Of a stretch of DNA of 64,000 bases, positions 45,866 through 53,455 are shown one piece after another. Source of the stretch: a virus; IMG/VR virus record IMGVR_UViG_3300009545_000002, positions 1 through 64,000 of that record. One strand, 5' to 3'. Below the pieces are notes generated by a model. It saw only the letters and a list, made by a program, of their open reading frames with translations, was not told where the DNA came from and ran no database searches. Position numbers and translations under genes: made by a program. How positions within the stretch are numbered: position 1 is the stretch's first letter; each line of letters opens with the position of its first letter.

Positions 45866-47521
45866 TCAGGCCGCCGCGCGTTGGAGCTCTTCGATCGCTT
45901 GGATCACATGGCCCGCGGTGGACTTGACGTAGATCGGTGAGATCCCGGCGGCCTTGATCTTGAACTTCAGCGAGTGCGGGACGCGCTGCGTGATCATGAT
46001 GCAGTGCCGACCACGGTGCGGCGCATAGGTGCCGCTGTCGGGATCGAAGAAGCGCAGGTCGGCGCCGCCGTTGATGGCTGTCTTGACCTGCTGTTCCATG
46101 CTGCCGTTGTTCAGGCCGACGACATCGACTTTGAGAAGGCGCACGCGCTCGGCTTCAGGCTGCGGTTCTGCTGCTGCCTCGGGCGCTGCAGGGACCTCCG
46201 GATATTCCATATCCATCGCCGGCGCGCTCACCGGGCCCAGCTCGGCCTCGACGATCTTGTGCACCGTCGCGCGCATGCTCTGCTCGATCTGCTGCGCGAT
46301 CTGCTGGCTCGTGATCGCGGCCATCGCGCTCATGCGTTCGGCGATGTTGTGCATCACGGACTGCGCGTGCACCGCCAGCAGGTCATCGAGTGCGCGCATG
46401 ACGGTGGCGCCGAAGGCCTGGGCGGCCGCTGAGAGCGCGCGTGGCGGCTGGGTAGGGGGTAGGTGGCCGGTGGCCGGTTCAGGCGCTTGTGCGGCCTGCA
46501 CGGCCTGCTGGGGCTCTGCTTGCGCCTCTGGTTCTGCTGCTTGCGGCTCGGGCTCCGCCTCGGCAGGTGGCGGGTCGGCCGGCAGCAGCCATTCGTTCGC
46601 TGTGCCGTGGGCGATCAGCTTCTCGAGGTAGCCTCCAGTGGTGCCGCTCTGGATGCTTGGGATGCTGCGGCGTCGGTCGATGTCGAGCACCAGTTCCTGC
46701 GCCTCGATGACGAGCCGCGATAACGCGCGAGTGTCGCCTTCGCTGCGCCATCGGTTGACCTGCCGGGCAATGCGCGCCTTCTCCATCGTGGTCCAACGGA
46801 CAGCCCCTTCGCCGGAATAGTCACGGCCCTCGTCGATCGAACGCTTCGGTGTTTGTGTCGGCTTGAGCGGGGTTGCAGGTGCCGCTGCAGGCGCAGGCGT
46901 CTCCTGCTTCGCTGCCTCGAGCTCGAGCTCATGACGTAGCGTCAAGCGCGCCGCGTGCATCCCTGTCTCATACCAGTTCGCGAAGGACTTCGCCTCGATG
47001 TTCTGCCGGCGTCGCTCGGGCGGCAGGACTATCTCTTGCGCACGAAAAAGGGCATCGCGTGGCTTCGCTTTCGAGAGTTCATCACGCGTCAGGTGGGCTT
47101 GCAGGCGCGCGATGCACTCACACAGCTGGCGCTTCTCGGCGTCGTTCCACTGGACCCGCTTGACGGTCTCTGGTTCGCCTTCAGACGCGCGATCGAGCCA
47201 TGGGGTCACCTGAGTGGCGGCAGGCTTGTATTTCGCGCCCTTGGTGACGCCTGCTAGCTTTCGCTGCCTTCGGATGGCTCGGATCGCTGAGACGAACCAT
47301 TGGATCTTCGCGGTTGTCGTCACCTTGCGTTGCCGGTCCGGCGGAAGGACGGTTGCTTGTGCCAGGTGGAACAGTTCGCTGATCGAGCTGATGTTTCCGG
47401 CGCGTTGAAGGCGGATCCCCTCGTCGCGGACGGCATGTACTTCGGCCTCTGTCCAGTAGATTCCCAATCGTCTCTCCTTGTTATGGCCCTCGAAGGGTAG
47501 GAATGTATTGCCAACTGTCAT
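45866..47521 (-). CDS. Large protein with repeated Trp-containing helical modules
   Basis: 551 aa. Three related helical modules start near residues 22 (IYWTEAEVHAVRDEGIRL), 121 (VQWNDAEKRQLCECIARL) and 237 (VRWTTMEKARIARQVNRW), each followed by a VLPPxR/VLDIDRRR-type block about 35 residues later, reminiscent of SANT/Myb-like DNA-binding repeats. Then an Ala/Glu/Pro-rich linker (~300-350), a long helix (~365-420) and a C-terminal alpha/beta domain (INGGADLRFFDPDSGTYAPHRG). Function not known; a DNA-binding or nucleoid-like role is inference. Confidence 0.55.
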   Translation of the reverse strand: MTVGNTFLPFEGHNKERRLGIYWTEAEVHAVRDEGIRLQRAGNISSISELFHLAQATVLPPDRQRKVTTTAKIQWFVSAIRAIRRQRKLAGVTKGAKYKPAATQVTPWLDRASEGEPETVKRVQWNDAEKRQLCECIARLQAHLTRDELSKAKPRDALFRAQEIVLPPERRRQNIEAKSFANWYETGMHAARLTLRHELELEAAKQETPAPAAAPATPLKPTQTPKRSIDEGRDYSGEGAVRWTTMEKARIARQVNRWRSEGDTRALSRLVIEAQELVLDIDRRRSIPSIQSGTTGGYLEKLIAHGTANEWLLPADPPPAEAEPEPQAAEPEAQAEPQQAVQAAQAPEPATGHLPPTQPPRALSAAAQAFGATVMRALDDLLAVHAQSVMHNIAERMSAMAAITSQQIAQQIEQSMRATVHKIVEAELGPVSAPAMDMEYPEVPAAPEAAAEPQPEAERVRLLKVDVVGLNNGSMEQQVKTAINGGADLRFFDPDSGTYAPHRGRHCIMITQRVPHSLKFKIKAAGISPIYVKSTAGHVIQAIEELQRAAA

Positions 47522-47563
47522 CGAGTCAAAGCCGTGAAGATTGCCACGCGCACGTCATGGACG

Positions 47564-47591
47564 AAAAAAAGCCGCCCTCAGATGGGGCGGC
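47564..47591 (-). terminator. Rho-independent terminator after integrase
   Basis: Reading leftward: GCCGCCC-CATCTGA-GGGCGGC then TTTTTTT. Lies between integrase (ends 47684) and the 551-aa gene, isolating integrase expression. Confidence 0.85.
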
Positions 47592-47683
47592 ATCGATCAA
47601 GGGGACAGTGGCACAGCGTAGCACCGGTGAGACTCCTTGGGTTTGTGGCGATTGACTTGAGACGGTCGGACGGTCTAAAGCGA

Positions 47684-48769
47684 TCAGCGCTTCTTCGGTC
47701 CGCGGCCCGACATCGCCACGCTGTCCGGCAGACGCTTGGCGGCCTCGCTCGCGTCGTAGTTGTAGTAGGTGTCGCGCAGCAGCCGGATGTCCTTCGTGCC
47801 CACCGCCTTGGACAGCTCGATCACGTCCAGGAATCTGCACAGGCGCGTGCAGGCCTCGTGCTTCGTGTCGTGGAAGTGCAGGTCGACGATGCCGGCCTGC
47901 TTCACCGCCTTGCGCCATAGCGCATCGCGCTGGCTGTCGTCGATGCCGACGATGTAGGGCTGGTCCGCGGGCATGGTCGCGAGCAGCTGCTCGATCAGGC
48001 GCCGCGCGCTGCCCGAGAGCGGCACGTTGCGGCTCGCGTCGACCGTGGCGCGGCCGCTCTTCGCGCCCTTGCGTCCGCCCTTCTCGAGTGCCGAGACGTG
48101 CACGTAGTCGTCTTCCGGGAAGAAGTCGATCGGGCGCAGGCGCAGCAGTTCGCCCGAGCGCATGCCGGTCTCCAGGCTGAGCAGGAAGCAGGCGCCGACG
48201 CGTGAGGTCAAGGTGCGCAGCTGCGGATCGAACTTGTAGCCGGTGGCGATGTTGATCGCCTCGACTTCCTTGTCGGTGAGCAGCGGCCGCTTGCGCGGCT
48301 TGCCCTTCGGCGGCCGGCGTGCGCCGTGGCAGGGGTTGACGTCGATCCAGCGGCGGTCCTTCACCGCGTAGGTGAACGCGCCGCTCATCAGGTTCATCTC
48401 GCGGTTGACCGTCGCGTCGCTGACTTCCTCGCCGCGGCGCGCCATCCACTCGTTGATGTCGTGCGTCACAATGTCCGCGAGCCGCCGCTCCGCGAGCGGA
48501 TCCAGACACCAATTGTCGATGCGTATCTTGTTCCACTTCGCCGAATCCGTCTTCAGCGCCACCGCATCGAGGTACGCCTCGAACAGCTGGCCGACCGTCA
48601 CGCCGGCCGCCCTGGTCGGCGTCAGCTGGCCGATTTCCTTCTTCCGCTCCATCTTGTCCGCCCAGGCCTGGGCCTCGACCTGGGTGTCGAAGGTGGCGGT
48701 TTTTCGGGTGCCGCCCGGGATGCGGACGGTCACTCGAAAGGTGTCGCCGCGTGGGGTTATTGCTGCCAT
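47684..48769 (-). CDS. int: Tyrosine recombinase (phage integrase) with altered active-site residues
   Basis: 361 aa from ATG 48769 (a longer GC-rich frame was rejected). Residues 1-55 are an AP2-like arm-binding domain; ~58-140 the SAM-like core-binding domain; the rest the catalytic domain. Visible catalytic residues: R204 (TGMRSGELLRL), K230 region, H300, Y335/Y336. Usual HxxR is H-D-T-K (K303), and the usual G-H before the Tyr is G-T (T325). Flanked by terminators and its own upstream gap, so expressed independently. Integration/excision of the phage; activity with these changes is uncertain. Confidence 0.9.
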   Translation of the reverse strand: MAAITPRGDTFRVTVRIPGGTRKTATFDTQVEAQAWADKMERKKEIGQLTPTRAAGVTVGQLFEAYLDAVALKTDSAKWNKIRIDNWCLDPLAERRLADIVTHDINEWMARRGEEVSDATVNREMNLMSGAFTYAVKDRRWIDVNPCHGARRPPKGKPRKRPLLTDKEVEAINIATGYKFDPQLRTLTSRVGACFLLSLETGMRSGELLRLRPIDFFPEDDYVHVSALEKGGRKGAKSGRATVDASRNVPLSGSARRLIEQLLATMPADQPYIVGIDDSQRDALWRKAVKQAGIVDLHFHDTKHEACTRLCRFLDVIELSKAVGTKDIRLLRDTYYNYDASEAAKRLPDSVAMSGRGPKKR

Positions 48770-49126
48770 GGTGTCGTCCTTGGTGTCATCGAGGGGCCTG
48801 CCCTGGCACCAGCGCCAACCTGGAAATCGTGGTGTCAGCGCTGGTGCCAGGGCTACCGACACTTTACCCGATTCCCCTGGGGCCAGGCCGGGCCCACTGG
48901 GGCCGGGTGACACCAAGACGGGCCGCACCGGACATGAAAAAAGCCCCGTAAATCAACGACTTACGGGGCTTTTTGCTTGCTTACCCTGGTGCCCAGGAGA
49001 AGCACCCAAAGTGAGTGTTTATGCGGCCTGCAGAGAATTTGGTGTCGGACTTGACACCACAGAGTGAAAAGTAGGACTCGATCTCGACTCGAAGCCCACT
49101 CCGGACTCACCTGGTCCGACTCCAAA
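48770..49126. other. Integrase upstream region: promoter, terminator, possible attP
   Basis: 357 bp without a convincing gene. It holds the bidirectional terminator at 48937-48974, the inverted repeat GGTGTC-GGACTT-GACACC (49041-49058), and several GGTGTC/GGCACC and GACTCGA-type direct repeats at 48780-48860 and 49075-49120. Such short repeats around int are typical of integrase/excisionase arm sites, so attP may be here or at the other side of int; the core cannot be fixed without a host junction. Confidence 0.4.
48937..48974. terminator. Bidirectional terminator between xis-like and int genes
   Basis: AGCCCCGTAA-ATCAACGAC-TTACGGGGCT, a perfect 10-bp stem, with A6 before and T5 after. On the minus strand it ends the early leftward operon before int. 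Confidence 0.9.
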
Positions 49127-49441
49127 TTAGCTTTCGACCTTGTTCCTCGGGCGGCCGATTTTGGCCTTGGGGGACTCGTACTCGTGGGCCGAGATCCACG
49201 TCAGGATCGCCGAGCGCCGCCACCTTGGACGGCTCTTTCCCTTGCCCGTCCCGGTGTCCAGATGGATCGCTTTCGGGAAGGTCGGCGAGTGCGCAAAGTG
49301 CTCGGTCACCGAGCGCGGCTCGCAGTTGATCAGGGCGGCCACGTCGTCGGTGTTGAGCAGCGGGTCCTCGATTTCGGCCCGGCGCAGCTCCTTGGCGATG
49401 ACCTTGCCGAGGGCTTCGATTTCACTCGCGTCCATGTTCAT
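49127..49441 (-). CDS. Excisionase/AlpA-like HTH protein
   Basis: 104 aa from ATG 49441 (AAGGGG upstream). LLNTDDVAALINCEPRSVTEHF is a winged-HTH/AlpA-type recognition segment, followed by basic RPRWRRSAILTWI. Position directly before int suggests excisionase or regulator of int. ATG overlaps the HNH gene stop. Confidence 0.65.
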   Translation of the reverse strand: MNMDASEIEALGKVIAKELRRAEIEDPLLNTDDVAALINCEPRSVTEHFAHSPTFPKAIHLDTGTGKGKSRPRWRRSAILTWISAHEYESPKAKIGRPRNKVES

Positions 49442-49854
49442 GCTTCCCCTTCGGTTGGGAAAAGGTCTGTCGTGCGCGCCTGCAGCTTCCGCGTCATGTA
49501 CGCGCTGGTGATGTGATGTGGTTGATCGTAGGCCAGGTGATGCCGCTGGCACCAGGCCCGCAAATTCTCGGGATCGCAATGCTCTGGCACGTGATCCAGA
49601 TGGGCGATCGTCAGCACGATGCGGACGATGCGCTCGTCCTTCTCGATCGACTCCGCCAGCTCGAAGTCGAAGGTGCCCGGCGTGCTCGGGTGCACGATCT
49701 GCTTGAACAGCCCATCGCGCCAGACACCGACGGCAAGGTGTCGCGCGCCGCATCCTTCCCATTCGCAGCGGTAGCCGGCGCGGCTCATGATCTGCACGCG
49801 GACGTCTTGCCAGTCGGCGGGGTAGCGGGCTTTGTTCTCGGGCTTGATCGGCAT
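49438..49854 (-). CDS. HNH endonuclease-like protein
   Basis: 138 aa. YRCEWEGC (zinc half-site), LTIAHLDHVPEHCDPENLRAWCQRHHLAYD (HNH core: the D-H pair, N of ENLRAWC, H of RHH, second CxxxH). Free-standing HNH proteins in phages serve packaging or homing; it lies two genes downstream of the TIGR-Tas gene, which lacks a nuclease of its own, a possible but unproven link. Confidence 0.75.
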   Translation of the reverse strand: MPIKPENKARYPADWQDVRVQIMSRAGYRCEWEGCGARHLAVGVWRDGLFKQIVHPSTPGTFDFELAESIEKDERIVRIVLTIAHLDHVPEHCDPENLRAWCQRHHLAYDQPHHITSAYMTRKLQARTTDLFPTEGEA

Positions 49855-49863
49855 GGGCAGGTC

Positions 49864-50085
49864 TCAGGTCGGGTCGGTGTGGGTGATGGTTCGTGAAGCC
49901 TTGAGCGCGGCGTGAATCTTGGTCAGCGCCTTGTCGTACTGCTCGAGCCAGTAGCGGGCATCGCCGTCGACGCGGCCCATTGCGTCACTGTGGCTGCGCA
50001 GCAGGATCGCCCGGTCGTGCTGGATGACATCCTTCGCGGCGAGCAGGGCGCGCCTGATGGTGGCATGGGCGGGTCTGTCTTTCAT
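49864..50085 (-). CDS. Small helical hypothetical protein (73 aa)
   Basis: 73 aa (MKDRPAHATIRRALLAAKDVIQHD). Its only Shine-Dalgarno is GAGAGCGCC at the last array repeat (plus-strand 50086-50094), directly before the ATG. Unknown function. Confidence 0.6.
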   Translation of the reverse strand: MKDRPAHATIRRALLAAKDVIQHDRAILLRSHSDAMGRVDGDARYWLEQYDKALTKIHAALKASRTITHTDPT

Positions 50086-50896
50086 GGCGCTCTCTCTTTA
50101 CGGTGCTCTCGCGCAAGGTGGCTCGCTCAGCTGAGGTGGTGCTCTCTTGGGATATGGCTCGCACAGGATCTTTGGTGCTCTCGCGCAGGGGTGGCTCGCT
50201 CACTGGGAGGTGGTGCTCTCGCAGATCGTGGCTCGCTCGCTTGACATGGCGCTCTCGCCCTTTTGGCTCGCTCGTCTGTCATGGTTCTCTCCCGCAGGGG
50301 TGGCTCGCTCCAGGGGTAAGGTTCTCTCGGTGAACTGGGCTCGCTCTCAGCTGATGGTTCTCTCTGAGCCGCTGGCTCGCTCCGTGGGATTGGTGCTCTT
50401 CTTCGCTATGGCTCGCTCATTGTCATTGGGGCTCTCCGTACTCATGGCTCGCTCATGGGTTTAGGTGCTCTCGCGCTGAGTGGCTCGCTCATGGACTCGT
50501 GGTTCTCTCTGAGTTCCTGGCTCGCTCCCGATACGTGGTGCTCGTGGTGCTCTTCGAGACGATGGCTCGCTCATCACCAATGGTGCTCTCGGACAGAATG
50601 GCTCGCTCTTGCAGCATGGTTCTCTGCTGGTTGACGGCTCGCTCAACTCGTATGGTTCTCTCGCACTTTGTGGCTCGCTCATGAGCTCTGGCTCTCTTTG
50701 GGCGTCTGGCTCGCTCGTTGTAGATGGGTCTCTCCGGATGAATGGCTCGCTCCGTTCCATTGGTTCACTCACGCTTTCAGGCTCGCTCGGCAGGTAGGGT
50801 GCCCTCTGAAGACTTGGCTCGCTTGCGATCGATGGTGCTCTCGCTAACCGGGGCTCGCTCTTGCAACTTGGTGCTCTCTCACTCAACGGCTCAATG
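50086..50896 (-). repeat. TIGR array 1 (tandem interspaced guide RNA array), 43 spacers
   Basis: Two short repeats alternate every ~18 bp (36-bp unit). On the plus strand they are R = GGCTCGCTC (nearly invariant) and L = GGTGCTCTC (variable at bases 3-6: GGTTCTCTC, GGCGCTCTC, GGGGCTCTC, GGTGCCCTC). Between 50102 and 50896 are 43 unique spacers: 38 of 9 nt, four of 10, one of 8. Examples: gcgcaaggt, agctgaggt, gcagatcgt, gtctgtcat, attgtcatt, atcaccaat, gttgtagat, gcgatcgat. Most spacers end in T, so the repeat may really be TGGNNCNCTC. L is duplicated without spacer at 50537-50554. Leftward transcription with the host operon is assumed, giving GAGCGAGCC/GAGAGCACC repeats in the RNA. Confidence 0.9.
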
Positions 50897-51733
50897 CTTC
50901 GGCTCGCGCAGATGCGCGTGCCCCTGGATCGCGATCGGGTACGGCAGCGGCGGCTCTTTGCCGAAGTGCGTTCGGTACCAGGTCGCATGAAAGTCAGACA
51001 GGAACTGCTTCACCGCGTAGCGCTGCGCCCGCATGTCGATCTGACCTGGTGGCAGCTTGCCGGCGGCGTAGTGCTTGTGCGCCTCCGTCGTCTTGGCCAC
51101 GCGCGCGAGTCCGGCCGCCGCGGCCGCGGTGTTGCCCAGCGCCTCGTTGCGCTCGACTTCATAGGCCTTGCGCTGGCGATAGAGAGCGCCGTACACGCAT
51201 CCGGGCTGGTTGCTGAATTTCAGGAAGGACTGCCCGACCTTCCAGCACAGTACCTTCAGCTTGGCATTGAAGGGACGCTTCGTCTTCTTCTCCCACTTCG
51301 TGGTCGGATCGAGTCCGGCGAAGCGCCAGATATGGCCGACCGTCGGCGCCTTCGTGATATCGATGTGGGCCAGCAGTCCGGCTGCGATCACCGGCCCGAT
51401 GCCGTAGACCTCGTGCAGCCATGGTCCCATCGCATGCTGGCGCGAATAGACGTCGAGCGCGCGCTTGATCTCGTTCTCCATCGTCTGCAGCTGCTTGAAC
51501 AGCCAGTCGAGCATCGCATGTCCGTCGCCCTGATCGGCTGACTGGTCGATGCTGCGCATCTGCGCGGACGATGCGATGCGGTAATCCTGGAGCTGGTAGT
51601 AGGCGTCGACCATGAAGCGGATCTCTTGGCCCTTCAGCGTCTTTGCCGCCTGCAGCACGTCGCGCGCTGGCCTGGCAATGGACTCGAGGGAGATCGGTGC
51701 CTCGGGGATGCCTTTGTCTTCGTCGTCGCTCAT
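50891..51733 (-). CDS. tasA: TasA-like protein: Nop/IS110-C-terminal-domain protein of a TIGR-Tas system
   Basis: 280 aa from ATG 51733 (an upstream ATG at 51766 has no RBS). Residues ~20-105 are helical with a coiled-coil segment (HAMLDWLFKQLQTMENEIKRAL). GIGPVIAAGLLAHI at 111-124 is a helix-hairpin-helix, followed by W136 and AGLDP 139-143, the pattern of the IS110/IS116/IS902 transposase C-terminal domain (Transposase_20), which is structurally related to the Nop domain of box C/D RNPs and of Tas proteins. The DEDD catalytic domain of IS110 is absent; no RuvC or HNH motif is seen, so this fits TasA rather than TasR/TasH. Its RBS is an array repeat (GAGAGGACC). It should bind processed ~36-nt tigRNAs; function (silencing, defence against rivals, regulation) unknown. 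Confidence 0.82.
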   Translation of the reverse strand: MSDDEDKGIPEAPISLESIARPARDVLQAAKTLKGQEIRFMVDAYYQLQDYRIASSAQMRSIDQSADQGDGHAMLDWLFKQLQTMENEIKRALDVYSRQHAMGPWLHEVYGIGPVIAAGLLAHIDITKAPTVGHIWRFAGLDPTTKWEKKTKRPFNAKLKVLCWKVGQSFLKFSNQPGCVYGALYRQRKAYEVERNEALGNTAAAAAGLARVAKTTEAHKHYAAGKLPPGQIDMRAQRYAVKQFLSDFHATWYRTHFGKEPPLPYPIAIQGHAHLREPKH

Positions 51734-51740
51734 TGGGTGT

Positions 51741-52262
51741 GGTCCTCTCGTGGTGATTGGCTGCATGCCAGCCCGGCATGCTGGGTCGCTCTACTTCGAT
51801 GGGTGCTCTCGGCGTGGGTGGCTCGCTCAGGTTCGCTGGTTCTCTCTCAGTGTTTGGCTCGCTCGTTCACTATGGTTCGCTCCGATCGATGGGCTCGCTC
51901 AACACTGATGGTCCACTCCCACTTGTTGGCTCGCTCGGGGATGCTGGTTCTCTCGACCGCAATGGCTCACTCACTGCCTCTGGTGCTCTCGGTAAGTCTG
52001 GCTCGCTCAGTCGCAATGGTCCGCTCGCGAAACCTGGCTCGCTCGTCACGCATGGTTCGCTCGTTGAATATGGCTCGCTCGCAATGCTTGGTCCTCTCGC
52101 TCTGTGCGGCTCGCTCCGCGCTCTCGGTGCTCTCCGGTCTGTTGGCTCGCTCGACCATCTTGGTGCTCTCAGCGAATACGGGCTCGCTCGTTGTGCATGG
52201 TTCCCTCACGGCTCGGTGGCTCGCTCCGGCTTCGTGGTTCTCTCGTGATTTTTGGCTCGCTA
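51741..52262 (-). repeat. TIGR array 2, 26 clear spacers
   Basis: Same alternating repeats as array 1, upstream of tasA. From R at 51783 to the terminal R at 52254-52262 there are 26 spacers: 23 of 9 nt, three of 10. Examples: ggcgtgggt, gttcactat, cgatcgatg, gaccgcaat, agtcgcaat, gtcacgcat, gcaatgctt, gtgattttt. L is more degenerate here (GGTCCTCTC, GGTTCGCTC, GGTCCACTC, GGTTCCCTC). A degenerate L at 51741-51749 (GGTCCTCTC) doubles as the tasA RBS; the stretch 51750-51782 is a decayed unit. The terminal R overlaps the stop codon of the upstream gene. Confidence 0.9.
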
Positions 52263-52703
52263 CTGCGGCGCCGCCAGCAAGTTCGCGGTGCTGACGTGCT
52301 CGAGGACTGTCCGGCCGTTGGGCAGCAGGATCTGACCCAAGAACGCGCCTTCGAAAGTCAGGATGCCGACTTCCACCGCAGTGACCTGGCCCTTGATCCA
52401 GTCGCGCAGCACCGAGCAGACCGAGACCTGGGCCTGGTCCAGCGCGCGCCGCTCGTGCTCAATCTTCGTTCGCCGGTGTCGGCTCGGGTTGTACGGGTAC
52501 TCCTTGAGCCAGGCCGCGGCGTATCCGCGGTAGCTGGCCTTCACGGTCACGTCGCGAGTGCGATAGGTGAACTGCACGATCAGCTCGCCGAGCTCGTTGT
52601 CCGTCATCGTGCCGAAGCGCGAGCAGCCGAAGCGCGTCAAGACCTTGCGGATCTCGTCGAGCGCGCCGGCGCCCGAGGTCGCGCCTTCATACGGCAGGGC
52701 CAT
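52260..52703 (-). CDS. Hypothetical protein (147 aa) upstream of TIGR array 2
   Basis: 147 aa. ALDEIRKVLTRFGCSRFGTMTD, then VQFTYRTRDVTVKASYRGYAAAWLKE, a pattern common in phage proteins of the recombination region. Its TAG stop lies inside the last repeat of array 2. Unknown function. Confidence 0.65.
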   Translation of the reverse strand: MALPYEGATSGAGALDEIRKVLTRFGCSRFGTMTDNELGELIVQFTYRTRDVTVKASYRGYAAAWLKEYPYNPSRHRRTKIEHERRALDQAQVSVCSVLRDWIKGQVTAVEVGILTFEGAFLGQILLPNGRTVLEHVSTANLLAAPQ

Positions 52704-52718
52704 CGCCAGCTCCCGCGT

Positions 52719-53429
52719 TCATGGCTGGCCGATGGCGCCGCTGGTGGTCGTGCCATGCCGCTCGACGAACTCGTCGGTCGCGTCCTTCGGCTTGCGCGAC
52801 TTCTTGTCGGCGGGCTTGTTGATCGGCACGCCGTTGACCGCGCCAGAGCTCTCGGCAAACGGCCAGTTCGGATCGCCGCCGCTCTCTTCGCTGGGTGCGG
52901 AATCGAGCATCGCCTGGCTCTCGGCCGACGGCACCATCATCGCCTGCACTTCGTGCTTGAGCATCGCCGACAGCTTGCCGACCGCGCGTTCATCCGGCTG
53001 CGATCGTTGGACTCGCCAGGTCACTTTGACCGTGCCGCCCTGCTTGCACTCGAGCCTGAAGTTGTTCGCCTTGCAGTCGGTGATTTTCACGTTCGACTTG
53101 CCGGCCAGGCCGTACTCGAAGGTCAGCGTGCACCCTTCTTGATCACCGTGCCATTTCAGGACATCGAGCTCGGGGAAGCGCAGGTCGGGCGCGTCGTTCG
53201 GCTCCTCGAGCTCGAGCGGCACCTGGTCCGGGCGCGGCTGCGGCGTCTTCGACTTGAAGTAGAGCCAGGACTTCAGGCGCGGGTTGAACAGCTTCAGCAC
53301 GTCGTTGTGCATTTCCTTCGACAGCTTGATGTCGATGGCCGGCACCTTTTCGTCGCCGTGGTTCTCGTCGCGCAGGTTGATGTGCTCGATGATGACGGGC
53401 GTCAGATCGGGGAGGGCAAATCGGTTCAC
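52719..53429 (-). CDS. Hypothetical early protein (236 aa)
   Basis: 236 aa with GTG start and AAAGGAGT upstream. RFALPDLTPVIIEHINLRDENHGDEKVPAIDI, then beta-rich LTFEYGLAGKSNVKITDCKANNF. Acidic C-terminal tail with Lys run. The order with RecT/RecE-like genes resembles phage recombination clusters, where this family is of unknown role. Confidence 0.65.
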   Translation of the reverse strand: MNRFALPDLTPVIIEHINLRDENHGDEKVPAIDIKLSKEMHNDVLKLFNPRLKSWLYFKSKTPQPRPDQVPLELEEPNDAPDLRFPELDVLKWHGDQEGCTLTFEYGLAGKSNVKITDCKANNFRLECKQGGTVKVTWRVQRSQPDERAVGKLSAMLKHEVQAMMVPSAESQAMLDSAPSEESGGDPNWPFAESSGAVNGVPINKPADKKSRKPKDATDEFVERHGTTTSGAIGQP

Positions 53430-53455
53430 TTTGGGACTCCTTTGATTGGGGCGAT

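Noticed and set aside
50891-51733. IS110-family insertion sequence
   Set aside because: Only the C-terminal (Transposase_20-like) half is present, the catalytic DEDD domain is missing, and flanks are alternating arrays rather than IS ends or bridge-RNA regions.
50100-52250. Protein-coding repeats (heptad-like SEP/REP or MVLS/MARS hexapeptides)
   Set aside because: Several spacers of 8 or 10 nt and the spacer-less duplication shift the frame, so no single frame spans an array; the apparent peptides are read-through of the DNA repeats.
50086-52262. CRISPR array
   Set aside because: Repeats are 9-10 nt and alternate in two types, spacers are about 9 nt, and no cas gene is present; CRISPR repeats and spacers are several times longer.
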